The notes: generated by a model not told the origin, from the sequence alone. 64,000 nt of DNA from Dactylis glomerata (GCA_007115705.1 QXEO01000722.1:2602098-2666097), one strand, 5' to 3'; shown: positions 33,528 to 46,152, counted from the first letter of the stretch. Program-made: numbers and translations.

Positions 33528-34900
33528 CATGTTTACCGCGAGGCCGCCTCAATATTCCTAGCTTATGAGGACCTCATCGAGGACTTGGGCGACCTCACGA
33601 GGAAAAAGCAGCTGGTTCTGCAAGAGCGAGCTGTAGCAAAGAAAGCTTCGCGCGCACAGCTTCTCCCTAGCCTGTCGAAAAGAAGCCAGACACTTCTTCA
33701 TCGGCTGACCCCGGCGAGGACATCGCCAATCCCTTATCGAGCATGCACATTGGTGAGTCTTCGGCTGGGTTAGCCAGGAGGCCGCAATTCACTCAAGAGC
33801 GCATCGCCATGAAGAAGATCCCACTAAAGGTTGGGGGCTGCAAGGATTTCCTCACCATCAGGGCAGGCCTTTCCCCTAAATAGGAAAGCGCGCTCGTCAC
33901 CTTCCTGCAGGCAAATGTTAACACATTCGCTTGGACACTGTCAGACATGCCCGATGTTCCCAGGGAGGTGATTGAGCAACACTTAGCCGTGTGCCTGTAG
34001 GCACAACCTTAAAGCATAAGACCATACGCCAAGCCCTAGAAAAGTAGGATTTCATCATTCCACAGATTGAGAAGCTCAAGCAGGCTAGGTTGTTACGTGA
34101 GGTCACGCACCCCACTTGGATAGCCAATCCGGTGGTGGTGCCCAAAGCCAATGGTAGCGGGTGCCTTTGCGTGGACTTCACCAGTCTCAACAAAGCTTGC
34201 CCAAAAGATCAGTACCCGCTTCTGAGAATCGATCAATTCACTGACTCAACTGCCAAATGTGACCTCCTTTGCTTTCTTGATGCCTTCTCGGGGTATCATC
34301 AAATTAAGATAGCAAAGGAGGAAGAAGAAAAGACAGCCTTCATTACGCCTTGCAGGCTGTACTGCTACATCTGCTTGCCCTTCGGCTTGAGAAATGTGGG
34401 TGCCACCTTCCAAAGGCTGCTGCAGAAGGCCTTCGTGCAGGCTTACGTCGATGACATCATCGTCAAGACTCGCGAGGGATGAACCCTCGTGGAGGACCTA
34501 GAGGAAGCATTCGCAAATCTTCGGAAGTTAAACATCAAGCTCAACCCCGCTAGCGCCTTCGGCATGCCATCGGGAAAACTTCTGGGTTTCCTTGTCTGAC
34601 ACCATGGAATTGAGGCGAACCCCAACAAGGTCAAGGCCATCAAACAAATGTGTCCGCCGCACAATCTCAAGGAAATGCAACATCTCGTGTGGTGCATGGC
34701 GGCTCTGAGGTGCTTCATCGCGAGGAGTAGGGAGAAAGCCTTACCTTTCTTCAAGATCATGAAGTGCACCGGTAAGTTCGAGTGGACCCCAGAGGCTGAC
34801 AAGGCCTTCGTTGAGCTGAAGAGGTACCTCACCAGTCCACCGATCATGGTCATCCCGAGAGCTCGTCAGCCGCTACTCCTCTACATTGCGGCCACTCCTT
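33528..34900 (+). pseudogene. Reverse transcriptase of the Tat-lineage element, with stop codons
   Basis: The RT core is best seen at 34090-34482: THPTWIANPVVVPKANG, VDFTSLNKACPKDQYPL, DAFSGYHQI, LPFGLRNVGATFQRL and the catalytic YVDD near 34444. A stop follows at 34480, then the same frame continues through NIKLNPASAFGM and FLV-stop-HHGIEANPNKVKAIKQM into the thumb/connection region at 34648-34900. RT copies element RNA into DNA. The nonsense codons show that this copy is dead. Confidence 0.85.
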
Positions 34901-35484
34901 GGATAGTGAGCGCCGTCCTTGTTGCTGAATGGGAAGGCCAGATCGTCACCAAGGAAAAGGTCGAACCTCCACGCTCGGGGGCTTCTCCCGGGGAGGAGCC
35001 CTCGTCTCCTGATCCACCTTGCGAGGAAGTGTCTTCGATGCCATCGACTCTCGAGCCGCCTCTCCCGAGTGGCCCTCCAGAGCCTCCAAAGGAAGCGGCC
35101 TTGGCCAGTGTGGCCAAGGTGCAGCAACATGTCTACTTTGTCAGCATAGTACTACGCGACGCCCGCGAGCATTACACCATGCAGCAAAAGCTACTCTACA
35201 CGCTACTCATAGCTTGAAGGGAGCTACGCCACTACTTCCAAGGCCATCCGATTAAGGTAATCACTGATCGACCTCTTGAGCAAGTTCTTCGTAACCCCAA
35301 CATCAACGGGCTGGTGGCAGAATGGGTTGTGGAACTCCAGCCATTTGAGCTCACCTTCGAGACCACCAAGGTCATCAAGAGCAAAGCACTCGCTAAATTT
35401 ACGGTGGAGTGGACCAACCCATTCATCGATGAGCCTCCCGAGGGGGAATCTATGCTTCCCAACGAGGAAACCCTAGTTCTTTGG
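34901..35484 (+). pseudogene. RNase H domain (first) of the Tat-lineage element
   Basis: Same frame as RT. Visible pieces are TPWIVSAVLVAEWEGQ (35-40 residues after the thumb), YTMQQKLLYTLLIA, a stop, then RELRHYFQGHPIKVITDRPLEQVL and the tail up to 35480. A proline- and serine-rich insertion (about 34960-35100) separates two halves. The domain removes template RNA during reverse transcription. Confidence 0.75.
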
Positions 35485-35910
35485 GTCATGCACTTCGACG
35501 GTGCATTCAACCTCCCGGGCGTGGGGACTGGGGCTATCCTCGCCTCCCACACCAGAAACAAGCTCTACTACACCGTCCAACTCTGCTTCAAGCTAGAGCA
35601 CAAGGGCTCTAATAAAATCGTTGAGTACGAAGGGCTCCTCGCCGGCTTATGGGCGGCAAGCGCCTTGGGTTTCAAGCGTCTCATCGTCAAAGGGAATTCG
35701 CAACTTGTTGTGAACTTCTCTAACAAGAGCTACACGCCTCAGGATGAGCACATGGCGGCTTACCTTGAAGAGCACCGGAGGATGGAGAAACGCTTCCTGG
35801 GCCTGGAATTAAGGCCCATAGCTCACGGGGAGAACGCCGAGGCGGATGAAATCGCCAAACGAGCATCTCACCGGCTGGCGCAACAGGTCAGGGTCTTCGA
35901 GGAGCGCCTC
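35485..35910 (+). pseudogene. Second, archaeal-type RNase H (aRH) of the Tat-lineage element
   Basis: The frame 35314-36108 continues into a second RNase H with the order FDGAFN (first Asp), EYEGLLAGLWAASALGFKRLIVKGNSQLVVN and ENAEADEIAKRAS. A duplicated RNase H after the normal one is a hallmark of the Tat/Ogre lineage of Gypsy elements, and assigns the element. The second catalytic position reads GNSQ where GDSQ is usual, so a metal-binding Asp seems lost. Confidence 0.82.
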
Positions 35911-36039
35911 TTCAAGCCGTCAGCCTCACCACTATCACCAGGGCGAGAGTATACTCTGCCTTTGCAACCGCCACTAGAGCAGGGGGCTCCAGACTGTGGT
36001 CTTAGGTCTAACCTTGGGAGATCGCCTACTCTTGGCGTT

Positions 36040-36365
36040 GGCAAGCCAAGAATGGGTGGACTGGATCCTCGAGCTCAAGGCATACCTCGTCAGTGGCAAG
36101 TTGCCTAAAGAAGAAGCGGAGGCCAAAAGGATCACTCATTAGGCCACGGGTTAGTGCATCAAGGACGACAATCTATATCGGTGCCGCCCCAGTGGCATAG
36201 CACTAAAGTGCATCTCCACCATCGAGGTTCGAGAGCTGCTACACGATATCCACGTAGGCAAGTGTGGTCATCACTCCTCGGCCAGCACCCTCAGTGGAAA
36301 AGCATACCGCAACATCTTCTACTGGCCCTCCGCGCTCACTGATGCTGCCGAGATGCTCCCTCACT
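36040..36365 (+). pseudogene. Integrase N-terminal zinc-binding part, truncated
   Basis: After a frame change the integrase H2C2 region is visible: RELLHDIHVGKCGHHSSASTLSGKAYRNIFYWPSALTDAAEML. The DDE catalytic core that should follow is absent. Similarity stops near 36365, after which the DNA is non-coding. The element cannot integrate by itself. Confidence 0.78.
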
Positions 36366-38162
36366 GTGGTGTCGTGCGCCTCTCAGCTCTCTTAAGCGTC
36401 GACGCTTTCGCGTTCGTGAGAGTCCCAGCTTCCCTCACGCCGAGGAAGGCCTCGTGAATTGCCACGTGCAGCAATTTGCTCTTAGCTGCTGGCACTAAAC
36501 ATTGTCGCACTCCCTCACGACGAGGAAGGCCCCTGTGCTGGTCATAGAGGCATCTTTTTTATCGTTTTTTGCTTTGTGTTTTCCTTCTTTCCCTTTGCGT
36601 TCAAAGATTTTGGGGTTTTCTATTTTCCAATAGTTCAAAATCTTGTCATTCAGGTCTGTGGAATCAAGGTCCGAACACTGACCCCAATCCCGAGCTCTGA
36701 GCCGCGGGATGAACTCCCTTATGTGCAACACCTCACCAGGGCCCTCAACCACAAGGAAATGGCTAAACCTAGGATGCCACTCGTGGAGCACGCGCCAACA
36801 AAGAAGAAGGAGCAGAGAGCCAAGACAGAGAGAAATTCTTCATTAATAATGGTTCCCCAGGATGCGACCCACAAAAGCACGACGGGGCATACCCCGGTGG
36901 CGGGCACCAGCTACTACTTAAGGGGGAGATGTGCAACTCATCTCCCCAAAAGGTCTTCATGCCGCTGCGGCTGCTTCACTCCTCCGGCATCGGCAGAAGG
37001 TAGGTGTGGTGGACTCTGTTGGCGTTGAAGACCCGCACCGAGACCTCGAGCATCCCCAGCACGAAGCAGAAAACAAGGCGGTCGCCGACGAGGATGTGGT
37101 GGTCGAGGGCGATAGCCCTCCAGCGCCTGGAGAAGATGGCACTGTTGCCGACGCCGAGAAGGACATCCACTGGCCAGATGAGGTCTGGCTAGCTCTGCTC
37201 TGCCAGGGTCACCTCACCCACAGCAAGGACGGGGCCGGAGAGGACCTGTCAGTAGGCGGAGCATCCGAAGGCTCCAAGCGCCGATGTCGATAATGAACTC
37301 AAAGAAGTGGGACCCCGGGGCAATGAGGGGTCCTAGGGCCTCCGCCGCTACAAGGCAACGTGTCATAACCAACCCGATCACAAAGGGCGCCACCACCACC
37401 GGCAGTGTCGCATCTCCAGTGGGGCCCCCGGCGATCTGAGCCGTCCGGGGCCTGATGGTCGCCGCCACCTCCCTGAGCGCCCGATCGATGCTTCCCAGGG
37501 GGCGGGGGGCCATCAGTGCCGTTGCCACTGGTGACGCCGTCACCATGATGCCGTCACCATGACGTCGCTCGACGCAGGGTCCCGAAGGACCAGCGCAGTA
37601 GAGGGGCTCCGTCCGATGGCCCCTCCATCACGCCGCGGCGGGGGCGCGTGACGTACGTGCGTCCTTCTGCCGGGTGCCCCGATCGTCGCCACCTTAGGCT
37701 TGTTCCTACTGCCGGGTGACGCTCGCATCGCTTCTTCCCCGCGGCGGCGGATCCAGCAGCAGAAGTGGAAGAAGAATCTAGGGCTCCAGGGTTTTTCCAC
37801 GAAGGAGAGGCTCAGGAGTAAAGTGGGGGTGAGGAGGAGGCAGTAGTCGCTGCCATTTAAAGGGGGTGTTAGACACTGAAGCGTCCCATCCCAGCGTGGG
37901 AAACGGAGTGATGCCACATCACCTCTGCAGTTAAGGGACGCAGCATCATTGCGGTTTTGACGCATCAGGTGGGGTTTCACCGTCTGCCGTTTCACCTCGC
38001 CAGCCAGGATCGCGCCATGTGTCCACTACCTCTGCGCTTCCACATGGCCTCCTGACCGCGTGCGCTAACGCGTGTCGTTGGTAGGCCCAGTAGCTTCTGG
38101 GGGGCCCTGATCCTTCGCACCCTCTGCAGGGCGTGTTAGCAGGCTAGGCTCCTGGGGGCTAC
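36366..38162 (+). other. 3' non-coding region of the Tat-lineage element
   Basis: GC-rich DNA between the truncated integrase and the 3' LTR. It contains CCCTCACGCCGAGGAAGGCC at 36433 and a one-base variant at 36510, and open frames on both strands without domains, including a 151-codon minus frame at 37540-37995. Tat elements often have a long 3' region with an antisense frame, but I cannot show this one is real. A purine-rich CCTGGGGGCTAC ends the region at 38162. Confidence 0.6.
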
Positions 38163-39065
38163 TGACAGTGTACTGGATTCAGGGGTATCCCGGTACGCCT
38201 ACTCTTGGACCACTTCAATGGCCCATCTTCTTTGTCAAGGAGTAGGGAAACACTACAAGCCCAATAAAGAAGACCCTCATGAGGAGATGCCTCACGAGGA
38301 GAATGCCACATAGACGCTGAAGACACAATGCGCTCCTCATGAGATGTTCCTCATGAGGAGAAAGACCAAGGCAACCCTTTCCTGCGCACCCCTATGCTTT
38401 GGGGAAGGATAAGACAAGAAAATAAGCAAGGATAGCAGCAAGCAGTCCACATCGTCCATGCCGCTGCGACCGGGAAGCGATAGCCCCTGACATGCCTGCA
38501 TAAAGCTGCGTGTCGGTTGCTGCTTTCCCGCAAAGAACACGGTGGACGATGCAACGCGCCAGGAAAGGATGTCGGCCCTTCTTCAACCACTCCCGTGGAC
38601 CAGCGCTTCTCTACACCATGGACAGCGTCCATCGATAGCAGTAGTGGGACAGCTATCCCTCCCCTTGGCCATGCATGTGGCAACCCCTTCCCCAAGTCTA
38701 TGAGGGGAAGGAGGAACTTGGCCTCTATAAAAGGAGAGGCAGCTGCCCAGGGGGAAAGGGTCTTCAGATCTGGAGTTCTTCAATCAGCAGAGTTAGATCT
38801 AGCTCTCCTTCGTCTAGCTGAACCTCTGTAACCAAACCTTGTTGTACCTCATGAGACCTCGGGTGCAATACAAGAAGGCAGGAGTATAGGCTTTACCTCT
38901 TCACGAGTGCCCTGAACCTGGGTAATATTGGTGCCTCTCTCTGTTGTGCGGTGCGCTTCAAGATCGTCCTGAGTCTTTCATCGCTGTGCTTTGTCGCATT
39001 CTTTGATCCGCGTGTTTAGTCCCCTGTGTTCAATACCTCTTGGGTCGTTCGTGTGGTACACATCA
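38163..39065 (+). repeat. 3' LTR of the Tat-lineage element, 903 bp
   Basis: Starts TGACAGTGTACTGG right after the polypurine tract and ends GGTACACATCA. A TATAAAAGG box lies at about 38727. The 5' LTR is not in the window, so the ends are set by the tract and by TG...CA only. Confidence 0.68.
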
Positions 39066-40262
39066 TGCTCATCCCACATCGACTTGGGGATGTGGTGCAG
39101 GCGGAGATGCGGGTGTCGGCGCGGCCAACCTGGCTAACACCGCGTCAAGCTTGGAGTTGAAAGAGGTCTCAAGACCATCAATATTCTCCATGGTGTTGGC
39201 GAGCTTCGAGGTGATGTTCTCAATCCTTGTGTCAGCGTCATGTGCACGCCCTACCAAAAGTTGGGTAAAAGGTGCATGCATCTCCTTGTTTGTCATCTTC
39301 TCTGGGTCAGCATCCTTAATGATCACTTCGTGTCATTATTAGTACTCACAAAGCACAGGAGGTTAGGCATACAAACTGCGGAAATATGGTGTAATCTCGC
39401 ACAATCGGTCAAGCAAAATACAAGCTCTTACAAGTTCTTACCAAATAGGAGGAAGGTGATGTGGCAATCAGCAAAGATTGGACAAAGCGATTACCAGGTG
39501 GTGACACAAAGCACGTGGAGAAATATGTGGAGCTCTAGGAAGGCTGGTACTGTGCTGGTCCTAGGTTAGACCGTACTAGAGAAGCGAGACTAGAACACCA
39601 ATGTAGTCACAGCGTGACACACAGGCAGAGCTGACTAGAAGGGAAAGGGAATTTTTTGTTGGCGAGCGAGCTCTGACACTCGACCACAAAGACCGTCTGT
39701 GGTCAGGCGAGCCAAAAAAAATCGATATTTTTTTTTGCTTTCAGTCTTAAGGACTCACACTAGACCACAGACAACTCCGTGGTCGGGGGAGAAATATATT
39801 TTTTGGCGCAAATTGAGTTTTGGATCTAGAATTCAATCTAGCTGATTGCAACTATCACAAAAACGAAAATATGGGGATGGAAACTGAGATCAAAATTGAT
39901 GGAAGCGGATGCTTGGATGGTGGCAGAAGCTATGGTGGTGGTGATGCGGAGGTGGAGGCGATCTGCAAGTGGTGGTGATGGAAACAACACAGCGGTGGCA
40001 TGATAAATATGAAAAAAAAACTTGAAACTCTAAGAGACTAGACGCTAAGACCAGCAACTCGACATGACAATGCAGACAAAAACTCAACGACGCAATGCAC
40101 TAAAAGAAAAATAGAAAAGGCTAAGACTGTTTATGGGATAGTATGATCTAATCCTAATTTTTTTTTGCCTTTTTCTTGGACTGCAGGAGGAAGAACAAAA
40201 GCAATCTAAACTGTGAAAACAGTAAGATCTCACCGAGCAACCTGAAATTTGATACCACTTGA
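39066..40262 (-). mobile_element. Remnant of another LTR element: gag start and leader, minus strand
   Basis: On the minus strand, an 85-codon frame (39326-39069) has a coiled-coil-like segment (DADTRIENITSKLANTMENIDGLET) and a Pro/Ala-rich tail of the kind found at the start of many Gypsy gag proteins. Upstream on that strand, AAGTGGTATCAAATTTCAGG (about 40243-40262) resembles the start of an initiator-tRNA PBS region. The frame is cut by the Tat LTR at 39065. No target duplication was confirmed. Confidence 0.45.
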
Positions 40263-41100
40263 TAGGGCAAATTAAGCCGATCTTTCGATGAGATGGAGAT
40301 AACGTCGATTTGGTGGAGAGGGGGCTTGACGATCTGACTACACGTGCAGAGTACGTGCGCCAATGCAATCGTTAGGCCAATCTCACGGAGGTTACTGATC
40401 TTGTAGATGCACGATCAGCCTGACCACGAAGGTCTTGATTACAACCTGAAATTGAGAAAAAACAAGAACCAAAATTGCAATCAAGATATTGCGGATGAAG
40501 TTGATAGCTTTATTCAAAGCTGGGATTCTGATAGTAGTCTTGATCTAGGAGTTGGCCTCAAATCAGGTACACAGAGTTGCAACAATTGGCTAACTTTTAG
40601 TGTAAACAAAATCCAAGTTCTAATGACGGCTGGGAGGAGGAATATATGGGAGGAAGACAAAGATTTTCGTACATTCCTAATGGGCCAGCCGAAAATGACC
40701 CTAAATGGGACCTCCTCCTTGCAAATAGCCACTAAAAACTCCCTAAAATATATGGGACACAAATACATGGTTCTGACCCGTCAAATAAGGTGACTCAACA
40801 CCAAATAAAGCTATGGATGAAACTTATGAAGTAGAATCTTGTAAATTCGTCCAAGCATCCATGCATTATCATGATGTCTTGAAAGTCCTGAAATGGATTC
40901 TGGGTTTTTTGGTGCGGTTAGGGTTGTGGCGGCGCTCTGGCGATCGGCGATCCTAATCTCACGAGACCCGTTTGGTGCTCTCGATCTCCAGATCATGATC
41001 ATCCCAATCTCCCACCCATCCCCACGTCGGCCTCGGCATCTTTGCGGTTGTCCATCCTCAGTATCGGATCTCTTCACATCCTCGGGGTGATCAAGGGGCA
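40263..41100. other. Unassigned DNA before the LINE
   Basis: Contains an open frame 40407-40793 without recognisable family and a pyrimidine/GC-rich stretch from about 40890 that is probably the LINE 5' untranslated region. I cannot fix the LINE's first base. Confidence 0.35.
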
Positions 41101-41195
41101 ACCTCTACATTGTTTCCCACCCTTGGCTCCACATTGGTGATCGGCTGGATCTTGGCAGTGATGGCGGACAAGGGAGTCAGGGGGTAGCTGAGTCG

Positions 41196-42504
41196 GTGGT
41201 GGCGGCGAACGGATCTCGTGATCTGGTGGCGGCGACTGGCACTTTGGCAAAAGGAAAGCTGACAGATGCAGGTTCATCGAGCAATTCTGCTGGTAGCGGA
41301 GAATCAGTTGTTGAGATGATGCAGCGTTTGAACCTTACATCAAAGGAGGCGGATCCTTTGGTCCTAGAGGATGAAGGAGACGTTGGTCTCCCATGCCCTG
41401 AGTGGGCGCTCGTGGGAAAGGTAATGGCACCAAACACTCTGCATATTAATACTATCACGGCTGTTGTGCGGCCAGCGTGGGGCAACCCTAAGGATCTAGT
41501 CGTGAATTCCATGGGTCCGAACTTGTTCATGGCAGAATTTGGATCGGAGGCTGAACGGTCCAGAGTAGCTAAAGGAGGGCCTTGGAAACTTAGCAATCAT
41601 GCTATCTTGTTGAAGAACTTTGATGTCAACATTCAACCAGAAGATGTGGTGTTCAATGAGCTCACAGTCTGGGCTCGCATCATGAATCTTGGTTTTGAGC
41701 TGATGAATTCTGAGCAGGGTACGCCGCTTGCATCTCGGTTGGGTCAGATAGAGCGCCTTGATGTTGATGAGAAAGGAAGAGCATGGGGCTCCTACCTACG
41801 GGTTAGAGTTACCATCAATCCAACCGAGCCACTTATGCGCTGTATTACTGTGTTCTCAAGGAAGAAGAATCTGACAGTCCATTATGATGTTATGTATGAA
41901 CGCCTCCCTATTTTTTGTTTCTTGTGTGGATTAATGGGGCATTCCTCTCTAGTCTGCCCAACTCCAGCAGAAAGGGATGCAGATGGGAAACTTCCATATC
42001 ATGGCGATAAGTTGTGCATTCCAGAGAAGAAAAAAAGGTACTGCTATGCTGACAGCTCAGTCACAGTCCAGCAAGTCTTCTTGGAATGACACAGATATAG
42101 GTTCAAGCTCTCAAGCCTCAGCACCTAAGGTAGGGACGAAACAACAAGCTAATGGGGCTGTTGAGGTTAACTCTCCAGTAAAGAAGACCCCGCGTGGTCG
42201 TAGGCCGACAGTGGCTCGTACGAAGGCAAATGTCACTGCGATAGGGAAGCTTGTGATCTCACCAACAAAACCTGCTCAGAAGCGAAAACAGAAATAGGAG
42301 TATCGTCCTAAGGTTGCACCCTTGATGAATGAGGGTACCCTTGTCTCCATCCCTATGGGGGTGGCACCTTCTCCGAGGCCTAGAGTCGACATCGCTGCAG
42401 ATCTTCATGAGGGGGTTTCGGAGGACTCAAACAAGAAGCAGAGAACAAACACTCGATCGGCGGATCCGGCGGCGGCTGCGGCGCAGCCCCGCCACTCACA
42501 ATGA
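41196..42504 (+). pseudogene. LINE (L1-type) ORF1, RNA-binding protein, frameshifted
   Basis: Plant L1 ORF1 proteins bind the element's RNA. The frame 41196-42089 contains the DUF4283 region (PEWALVGKVMAPN, GPWKLSNHAILLKNFD) and a zinc knuckle CFLCGLMGHSSLVC of the C-x2-C-x4-H-x4-C type near residue 240. A frameshift around 42030-42060 moves the reading to the frame that begins inside 41977, giving the basic C-terminal tail (TPRGRRPTVARTKA, KRKQK), a stop at 42295-42297, then more ORF1-like sequence ending in TGA at 42502-42504. That stop overlaps the ORF2 start as ATGA, the usual compact arrangement. Confidence 0.82.
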
Positions 42505-43195
42505 TTTATCTCTGTTGGAACTGTCGGGGACTTGGGTCAGACTCGACAGTCAGTGAGCTGCGTTGGCTTGTGACAACGTACCGACCCTCCTTCCTCTTTC
42601 TCTCAGAGACCAAGATGAACGATAAGCGAGCCCAAAATTTCATGTGGAGTCTTGGATATACGGGCAGTCTCGCTGTTAGTTGTGAGGGCCTCAGTGGAGG
42701 CCTTGCACTTTTTTGGTTGGAACCATTCAATGTTTCTCTCAAAGGTATGAATGCTCACTGCATTGATGTGGTGATTTTGTCGCCCACAAGTGCTCCATGG
42801 CGGACCTCTTTCGTCTATGGGGAGCCATGTAGGGATAAGCGCCATGAGTTTTGGAGTCTCATGAAGCGGTTACGGAACCAGTGGGAGGGGCCTGGATAGC
42901 ATGTGGTGATTTCAATGAAGTTCTATATCAGCATGAACATTCAAGCCCTCAGGAATGTTCAGACACGCAGATGAATCTGTTCAAGGACTGTTTGGACGAG
43001 TGTGGTTTGATGGATTTGGGGTACATGGGTCCCCTGTTCACTTGGTCTAATCAGCAGGACGGCGATTCGTTGGTGCGTGTCCGGTTAGATCGCGCTGTCG
43101 CAAATGGAGTTTTCTCTACTGTTTTTGATGACTGCTTGGTAGAGAATATTATCACCACCACGTCTGATCATTTTGCTATCCTAGTCCGCCTTTAG
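42501..43195 (+). pseudogene. LINE ORF2, endonuclease domain, frameshifted
   Basis: ORF2 begins with MIYLCWNCRGLG, the start of the exonuclease-endonuclease-phosphatase fold that nicks target DNA. FLFLSETKM supplies the catalytic Glu. The frame changes around 42851-42899 and continues as WIACGDFNEVLY, FTWSNQQDG and the final SDHFAI with the catalytic Asp-His pair. Stop at 43193. Confidence 0.85.
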
Positions 43196-44886
43196 AAATT
43201 CGGTTAAGCAACTGAATGAATGCCAGTTCAGTTGGGATTTCGATACGAGGTTGCATGGTTACGTGCACCTGATTATCACCAAACGATGGAGCAGGCCTGG
43301 ATTGAAGCTCATAGTGGACCACGCTCGCTGCAATCAACCTAGGCTAGCTTACATTTAGTAGCTACATCGTTGCAGGAGTGGAGCCATGCAAGCTTTGGCT
43401 GCATCCGACGGAAGATCAGGAAATTGGAACGTAAGCTAAAAACTATTCGATTGTCTCCTTGGCATGCAGGCATGATTTCTTCTGCATAGAAGATTGAAAG
43501 GCGACTATGCGAGTTGTTCGAGTGAGAGGAGATCATGGAACGGCAGCGTTCCCGTGTGGACTGGCTGCGTGAGGGTGATCGGAACACGGCGTTTTGGATC
43601 TAAGCGAAATCAAAGGTATGGCAGAAGTGTTCTATGGTAACCTATTCACGTCTGAACCTTGTGATTCTGAAGTTGTTCTTGATTCCATTCAACCCAAAGT
43701 CACCAATGATATGAATGAGGAGTTGACAAAACTGTTCATGGATTTGGAGATCCAGACAGCACTGTTTCAAATGGGGCCAACTAAAGCCCCAGGCCCCGAT
43801 GGTTTTCCAGCTCTTTTTTATCAAACACATTGGTCTTTTTTGAAAGACGATATTTGCTCGGCTGTCAGGGGTTTTTTGATGGGAGAAGATATTCCAGAGG
43901 GTTTTTGTGACTCGGTCATTGTTTTGATTCCTAAGGTAACACACCCTGAGCACCTCAAGAACTTCAGACCCATCAGTTTATGTAATGTTCTTTACAAGAT
44001 TGCATCAAAGGTTTTGGCTAACCGTCTAAAAGTGATTCTATCGGTGGTGATTTCTGAACACTAGAGTACCTTTGTCCCAGGCAGGTTAATCACTGATAAT
44101 GCCTTGATTGCATATGAATGCCTCCATACAATTCAAAAGCAGAAAGCAAAGAGACCTTATTTTTCTTTGAAGATCGATATGATGAAGGCATATGACCGTG
44201 TGGAGTGGGACTATCTACATGGCTGTCTCTACAAGTTGGGTTTCTCTCCTGTCTAGATCACTGCGGTAATGAGATGTGTTACTCATGTTCGATATGCAGT
44301 TCGGGTCAATGGAGAGCTCACTTCGCCTGTTGTTCCCTCGAGGGGAATTAGACAAGGGGATCCTATAAGTCCATACCTCTTTTTTCTCTGTACTGAAGGT
44401 TTGTCGAGTCTACTGTTTCTTAAGGAGAATGTGCGGGCGCTACAAGGAGTTTGTAATGGTCGTGAAGGCCCACCTATTTCCCACCTCCTCTTCACAGATG
44501 ATAGCATTTTCTTCGCTCGGAGTGATCCAAGAAGTGTGGACTCTCTAAAGGAAACTCTTATGTCATATTGTCAAGGGCCAGGCCAAAAGATCAATATTGA
44601 TAAATCCTCGGTGTTTTTTGGTCTCCATTGTGACAACCAAGTGAAGATGGATGTGATGGATAGATTGGGGGTTTCTAATGAGGTACTCCAGGAGACGTAC
44701 CTAGGTATGCCTACATGTGTTGGCCGCTTCCCCACGCGTTCATTTAAACCGATCCTAGATAAGGCATGGAAATTCATGAATGGTTGGTCTGGCCATCCGA
44801 TGTCAAGGGCGGCAAAGGAAGCTTTGCTCAAGGCAATCATCCAGGCAATACCAACATTTATCATGAGCTGTTTTTCAGATTCCTAC
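43196..44886 (+). pseudogene. LINE ORF2, reverse transcriptase domain, with stops
   Basis: 43196-43590 is a badly interrupted linker that still shows WLREGDRNTAF; a deletion probably removed the piece before the next segment. RT motifs then follow in one frame: KAPGPDGFPALFYQTHW, IVLIPKV, FRPISLCNVLYKI (43594-44064), a stop, FVPGRLITDNALI, FSLKIDMMKAYDRVEW, a stop at about 44254, RGIRQGDPISPYLF, and the catalytic loop FTDDS near 44493 (usually FADD). The enzyme primes on nicked DNA. At least two nonsense codons show it is inactive. Confidence 0.87.
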
Positions 44887-44887
44887 C

Positions 44888-46152
44888 TTGACTTGTGACT
44901 CTCTACGCAAGGCAATCGTTGACCACTGGTGGGGTTTCGAGGATGGTAGGAAGAAGATGCATTGGCGCAGTTGGGCATGGCTATCCACCCCAAAATCTCT
45001 AGGGGTGATGGGTTTTAGAGATTTCGTTCCCTTTAATCAGGCCATGTTGGGGCGCCAGGCTTGGAGGTTACTCACGGATCCGCAATCTTTGTGTGCTAGA
45101 GTGTTGAAAGGTAGGTATTTCCCTCACTGTGATATCTGGGATGCCCCTCACCTCGCTCTTGGTGATGGTAACAAGATCAAGGTCATGTCTGATAATTGGA
45201 TACCAAACACAAGGCCTGAGACACTACATACTCTGGCGTTTATTCCTGAAGGTGCAATGGTGGCGTTCTTGCTTGCCGAGGACCGCCAGTCATGGGACGT
45301 CGACACGGTATGTTCTATTTTTGAAGAGGATGTAGCAAATTGGGTTCTTCAGATTCCAATCAGCAGGCGGGGCTGCGAGGATTTTCTCTCTTGGCCCTTC
45401 ACAAAGTATGGGGATTATACTGTCCGCTCGGCATACCATCTTGCTAGAACAGAGAAATTTTTTGTCGATCATAGCAAGAAGGGCGGGGGTGATAATTCAA
45501 CTCTGCAGGATGACAGCCTGCTCTGGAAGAAATTGTGGGCCATTAAAGCTCCAGGGAAGATGAAAATTAACCTTTGGCGGTTTGCTCACGATTGTCTACC
45601 GTCCGGTTCACAGCTCATTCGGCGCCATATCCCAGCTTCGGCGGCGTGCGTGTACTATAACCGGGAAGAGACAGCAGCACATACGTTCTTGTTCTGCCCG
45701 TTTGCTAGAGAAGTGTGGAGGGCGATCAAACCATGCTACGACATTCACCTCCGGCGCAAGATGTTTACAGGACCTAAGAGCTGGGTCTTTGATTTCATGG
45801 CACGGGCAACTGATCGTGAACGCATGGTGTTGACTGTAGTAATCTGGCACTTGTGGCTGACTCGAAATGGTGTGAAGAATGGTGATCCATTGAGGCATCC
45901 ACATAGTGTCGATGAACAATGCAAAGCTTATGTCGACATGATAGAGTTGCATCTCTTTAAACCGGCTCCTTCTACTAGGCATGAGGCTTCCTCTTCTATG
46001 CCTCGTTGGTCTCCGCCGCCTGAAGGTATGGTTCACATCTTTGTTGATGCAGCTATGTTCCCTCCTTTGCGTTGAATGGGAATTGGCATCGTGATCCAGA
46101 ACCACAATGGAGACTGTTCTGCTGCATGCAGCGAACTCGTTGAGGAGGTCAC
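44888..46152 (+). pseudogene. LINE ORF2, zinc-binding region and start of RNase H, cut by an insertion
   Basis: The frame 44888-46075 holds the conserved region after RT (WWGFEDGRKKMHWRSW, GMGFRD-like, AMLGRQAWRLL) and the zf-RVT domain (LWKKLWAIKAPGKMKINLWRFAHDCLPSG ... HTFLFCPFAREVW). RNase H starts at HIFVDAAMF, is interrupted by TGA at 46073-46075 and continues in frame as GIGIVIQNHNGDCSAACSELVEE up to 46152, where an LTR element is inserted. The rest would lie beyond the window. Confidence 0.85.

Noticed and set aside
37540..37995. 151-codon minus-strand open frame in the Tat 3' region
   Set aside because: Considered as an antisense gene of Tat-type elements, but it shows no recognisable family and lies in GC-rich DNA where open frames arise by chance.
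45608..46105. 165-codon minus-strand open frame
   Set aside because: It overlaps the LINE zinc-binding and RNase H region on the other strand and has no domain.
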